This document shows, piece after piece, positions 61,213 to 64,000 of a stretch of DNA of 64,000 nt (positions within the stretch are counted from its first letter, which is position 1; each line of letters starts with the position of its first letter). The DNA is from an uncultured Lachnospiraceae bacterium. GTDB taxonomy: Bacteria; Bacillota; Clostridia; Lachnospirales; Lachnospiraceae. The DNA lies in NCBI GenBank assembly GCA_900550235.1, contig URRQ01000002.1, positions 1-64,000 of the forward strand. The letters are read 5' to 3'. Under the pieces are notes generated by a model. It ran no database searches and was not told the origin of the DNA. It was given only the letters and a program-made list of their open reading frames with translations. Made by a program: the position numbers and the translations under genes.

Positions 61213-61255
61213 AAAAGTGGTAGTATGGTTCATGAACTGTATTATCACTTTTTTT
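61213..61255 (+). terminator. Terminator after tRNA-Leu
   Basis: AAAAGTG and CACTTTT arms extended by GGTTCATGAAC-type inner pairing, followed by seven Ts. Confidence 0.85.
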
Positions 61256-61283
61256 CAATCTATAAATAGTTAGGAGTGAGGAT

Positions 61284-61829
61284 ATGAAGATAAAAGAGGC
61301 AGAAAAAGTTAGTGGCAAGGTGACAAAAATGGTGTTCGGAGGCCTTTTGATCGCACTGGGGATTTTATTGCCGCAGGCATTCCATATATTTGGAACTGCA
61401 GGTGGGGGAACATTTCTTCCAATTCATATTCCAATTTTGATGGCAGGACTTGTATTGGGACCGTATTATGGCGGGATAATTGGAGTGATTGTACCAATTC
61501 TAAGTTCTGTTTTGACAGGAATGCCACCGGTACCAAAAGTTTATTTTATGATTGTGGAATTGGCAGCATACGGAATTGTGGCAGGAATAATGATTCGGAA
61601 AAGAAATGTATATGTTAGTCTTTTGATTGCAATGGTAGCAGGTAGAATGCTGTATGGAGCAGCGCTTGTTTGTGGCGTAAAACTCTTTCATATCACAGCT
61701 CCATTTGCAAATCAGGCGGCATTTTTCGGTGGAATTGTTACGGGAATTCCTGGAATTGTGATCCAGCTTTTGGTGCTTCCAATCCTTTATACTGCATTAA
61801 AAAAGGGAGGATTCACATTTGAACGATAG
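61284..61829 (+). CDS. ECF transporter S component
   Basis: 181-residue membrane protein with about six helices. LIALGILLPQAFHIFGTAGGGTFLPIHIPILMAGLVLGP (about residues 22-60) and the loop PILSSVLTGMPPVP are typical of the S (substrate-binding) units of energy-coupling-factor importers, which recruit a shared EcfA/EcfT module encoded elsewhere. Vitamin specificity cannot be assigned. RBS AGGAGTGAGG. The DUF1893 gene starts within its last codons on a TTG, so the pair is translationally coupled. Confidence 0.85.
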   Translation: MKIKEAEKVSGKVTKMVFGGLLIALGILLPQAFHIFGTAGGGTFLPIHIPILMAGLVLGPYYGGIIGVIVPILSSVLTGMPPVPKVYFMIVELAAYGIVAGIMIRKRNVYVSLLIAMVAGRMLYGAALVCGVKLFHITAPFANQAAFFGGIVTGIPGIVIQLLVLPILYTALKKGGFTFER

Positions 61830-62262
61830 ATTGAAAACTGCGATAAATATTTTAGATGAGCGACAGAAAAGTTGTGTTATTCTTGATGAAAACGGAGAAA
61901 TCAGGACATCAGATGCGATTGGGATCAAGCCATTGATGACAGAACTACGTGTAAATAAACAAGCGTTTGCCGGATGCGTAATTGCAGATAAAGTGATCGG
62001 AAAAGCTGCGGCGCTTATGGCTGTTCTTGGCAAGGCAGAAGCGGTTTATGGTAGAATTATGAGCCAAAATGCGGAGGAATTCTTAAAAAATGCCGGAATA
62101 GAGTACAGATATGGTGAATTAGTTCCTTATATAGAGAATCGAACAAAAGACGGAAGATGTCCAATGGAAGAAACGGTATTAGAAATAGATTCTCCGTTAG
62201 AAGCCTTTGAGGCGCTGGAGAAGACAATCGCAAAATTAATGGCACAAAAAACTGGACAGTAA
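61819..62262 (+). CDS. DUF1893-family protein (TM1506/deaminase-like)
   Basis: 147 residues from TTG at 61819; GGGAGG lies 8 bases before and the frame overlaps the preceding gene by 11 bases. Family DUF1893 has a deaminase-like fold in its structural representative TM1506. Visible motifs: VIADKVIGKAAALMAVLGKAEAVYG (about residues 54-78) and DGRCPMEETV. Zinc-binding HxE/PCxxC of active deaminases is not complete, so the activity is uncertain. Coupling to an ECF S component suggests action on the imported vitamin-like compound. Confidence 0.8.
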   Translation: MNDRLKTAINILDERQKSCVILDENGEIRTSDAIGIKPLMTELRVNKQAFAGCVIADKVIGKAAALMAVLGKAEAVYGRIMSQNAEEFLKNAGIEYRYGELVPYIENRTKDGRCPMEETVLEIDSPLEAFEALEKTIAKLMAQKTGQ

Positions 62263-62275
62263 TGGAGAGGTTAAA

Positions 62276-64000
62276 ATGAGCAAAAAAATTGTTCTGATCG
62301 ATGGACATAGTATTTTAAATAGAGCGTTTTATGGAGTACCTGACTTGACCAATTCAGAAGGCTTGCATACAAATGCGATTTATGGATTTTTAAATATCCT
62401 TTTTAAAATTTTAGAAGAAGAAAAACCGGAGTATTTAACAGTTGCGTTTGATGTACACGCGCCTACTTTTCGTCATGAGATGTATGCGGAATACAAAGGT
62501 ACAAGAAAGCCGATGCTTGAGGAGTTAAGACAGCAAGTACCGGTTATGAAAGACGTTTTGAAATCCATGGGTGTAAAAATCGTGGAGCAGGCCGGTTTAG
62601 AGGCAGATGATATTATCGGTACAATTTCGTGTCTTTGCGAACAAAAGGGAATGGATGTTTCTGTAATTTCAGGAGATCGAGATCTTTTACAATTGGCGAC
62701 AGAAAAAGTAAAAATCCGTATTCCAAAGACAAAGCAAGGAAAGACAGAGATTGAAGACTATAATGCAATAGACGTAAAAGAAAGATACCAGGTAACCCCG
62801 AAAGAATTTATTGATCTGAAAGCTCTGATGGGGGATACTTCTGATAATATTCCGGGAGTTCCAAGTATTGGGGAGAAGACTGCAACAAAAATTATTACGG
62901 AATTTGGATCGATTGAAAATGCATATGCTCACGTAGAGGAAGTAAAACCGCCAAGAGCTTCAAAAGCATTAAAAGAACATTATGACATGGCTCAGATGAG
63001 CAAAGAACTGGCAACAATCTGTGTTGATGCAGAGTTAAATTATGATGTGACGGAAGCGAAACTTGGTAACCTATATACAGAAGCGGCTTATGAAATGTTT
63101 CAAAAGTTACAATTCAAAAATCTTTTGAGCAGATTTGAAGTTTCTCCGCTTTCGAATGGAATAGAAGATCAATTTCAAGTTCTCACAAAGAAAAAAGAAG
63201 TAGAAGAAGTATTGGAAGAAGCGAAAAGCGCAGAAGTGGTGGGAATAGTTTTGCAAAAAGATGAGAATGTACTACCACTTTTTGCGGAACAGGCAGAGAT
63301 TGGAAGTATTGGTCTGTGTTTTGCGAAGGATCGAATTTATACAATCATACTAAATGATGAACTTACGGTTTCTTATATATTGGAAAAGATGAGGGAATTG
63401 ACAAATCTAGTTCCCAAAATTTCTATGTTCCATGTGAAAGAAGCGTTGAAATGGATCGCATTTACAGAAGAATCGGCTGTATTTGATATGATCGTAGCTG
63501 CTTATTTATTGAATCCGTTGAAAAACGATTACGAATATGATGATATTGCGAGAGAATATCTGAACCTGATGTTAGATGATAAGCTGGAGGGTACAAAAAA
63601 AACTTGCTATATGGCTTATGTTGCATATGCGGGTTGCATGGTATTGGAACAGCAATTACATGAAAAAGAACTGTATGAATTATTTCATGAAATAGAGATG
63701 CCACTCGTATTTACGCTGTTTGATATGGAACAGGCTGGTGTAAAGGTTGAAGCAGAGTCGCTAAAAGCATATGGAGAGCAGCTTGGTGGAAAAATTGTAG
63801 AATTAGAAAAAGAAATCTATGAAGAAGCCGGAGAAACTTTTAATATCAATTCACCAAAGCAATTGGGAGTTGTGCTGTTTGAACATCTAAATCTTCCGAA
63901 TGGCAAAAAAACAAAAACGGGATATTCTACAGCGGCAGACGTATTAGACAAATTGGCGCCGGATTATCCGGTTGTAGCAAAAATCTTAGAATACCGTCAG
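62276..64000 (+). CDS. polA: DNA polymerase I (partial, C-terminus beyond window)
   Basis: 575 codons are visible and the frame is open to the right edge. Start ATG 62276 after ATGGAGAGG. 5'-3' nuclease domain about residues 1-290: VLIDGHSILNRAFYG, AFDVHAPTFRHE, EADDIIGT, ISGDRDLLQL and GVPSIGEKTA are intact. The middle domain (about 300-500) is 3'-5' exonuclease-like but lacks the DxE motif (WGIV-type strand reads VGIVLQKDENV), so no proofreading. The polymerase domain begins near FDMEQAGVKVEAESL and contains INSPKQLG. Polymerase catalytic motifs lie beyond the window. Confidence 0.95.
   Translation, partial: MSKKIVLIDGHSILNRAFYGVPDLTNSEGLHTNAIYGFLNILFKILEEEKPEYLTVAFDVHAPTFRHEMYAEYKGTRKPMLEELRQQVPVMKDVLKSMGVKIVEQAGLEADDIIGTISCLCEQKGMDVSVISGDRDLLQLATEKVKIRIPKTKQGKTEIEDYNAIDVKERYQVTPKEFIDLKALMGDTSDNIPGVPSIGEKTATKIITEFGSIENAYAHVEEVKPPRASKALKEHYDMAQMSKELATICVDAELNYDVTEAKLGNLYTEAAYEMFQKLQFKNLLSRFEVSPLSNGIEDQFQVLTKKKEVEEVLEEAKSAEVVGIVLQKDENVLPLFAEQAEIGSIGLCFAKDRIYTIILNDELTVSYILEKMRELTNLVPKISMFHVKEALKWIAFTEESAVFDMIVAAYLLNPLKNDYEYDDIAREYLNLMLDDKLEGTKKTCYMAYVAYAGCMVLEQQLHEKELYELFHEIEMPLVFTLFDMEQAGVKVEAESLKAYGEQLGGKIVELEKEIYEEAGETFNINSPKQLGVVLFEHLNLPNGKKTKTGYSTAADVLDKLAPDYPVVAKILEYRQ

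Noticed and set aside
1..64000. CRISPR arrays, insertion sequences, prophage or att sites
   Set aside because: No regularly spaced repeats, transposase, integrase or phage structural genes were recognised on either strand.

Overview
The window looks like a chromosomal segment of an endospore-forming, anaerobic gut Firmicute, most likely a Lachnospiraceae (Clostridium cluster XIVa; Dorea/Ruminococcus/Blautia-like). This is inferred from gpr and spoIIP, strong AGGAGG-type ribosome sites with several TTG/GTG starts, AT-rich DNA, the GGGtGRT/scaffold pair, a second type IIA topoisomerase pair, the double acyl-CoA dehydratase activase and a VanR/VanS-like system. No phage, insertion sequence, plasmid gene or CRISPR array was seen. 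The sequence ends inside polA.

Layout. (1) 79-11530: one apparent operon holding a complete peptide/nickel-type ABC importer (binding protein, two permeases, two ATPases), a MalY/PatB-type C-S lyase, a cytoplasmic molybdopterin oxidoreductase, its four-cluster ferredoxin and mobA-moeA-mobB. (2) 11582-15747: housekeeping operon yicC-gmk-rpoZ-rimO-pgsA-cinA(C-terminal type). (3) 15906-17628: Fe-S scaffold-like protein plus GGGtGRT protein, with codon use typical of very high expression. (4) 17700-19083: remnant of a GntR-type regulator, then an sdpR-sdpI pair with two 24-bp operators. (5) 19225-22617: MATE exporter, (p)ppGpp-synthetase-like protein and guanine deaminase, tightly packed. (6) 22652-34413: a minus-strand pucR and ABC-class ATPase gene, divergent from a second complete peptide-type importer followed by two amidohydrolases. 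(7) 34502-37130: C39-like peptidase reading in frame into a VanR-type regulator, then a VanS-type kinase. (8) 37244-42724: ABC-F protein, HelD-like helicase, ilvN-ilvC. (9) 42930-46371: phosphoribosyltransferase-like protein, rpsT (minus), gpr, spoIIP. (10) 46475-51220: parE/parC-like topoisomerase and an MnmM-type methyltransferase. (11) 51388-52731: XRE regulator, DUF3169 protein and VOC protein behind two operator palindromes. (12) 52800-57047: giant activase on the minus strand. (13) 57306-64000: rhomboid-fold protein with zinc ribbon, pyk, lysA, tRNA-Leu(CAA), ECF S component, DUF1893 protein and the start of polA.

How the genes work together. The two importer loci are the accessory core. 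The first couples uptake to C-S lyase and molybdenum redox chemistry and carries the late cofactor genes for its own enzyme; I infer a pathway for an imported sulfur- or oxygen-containing small molecule, substrate unknown. The second couples uptake to two metal-hydrolase-fold proteins beside a PucR-type regulator, suggesting a nucleobase- or amide-like substrate. Most of the remaining genes are core functions. Several regulatory regions are compact and readable: sdpR operators, XRE operators, a sigma-E-like promoter for spoIIP, and a terminator hairpin that also holds the ribosome site of the next gene.
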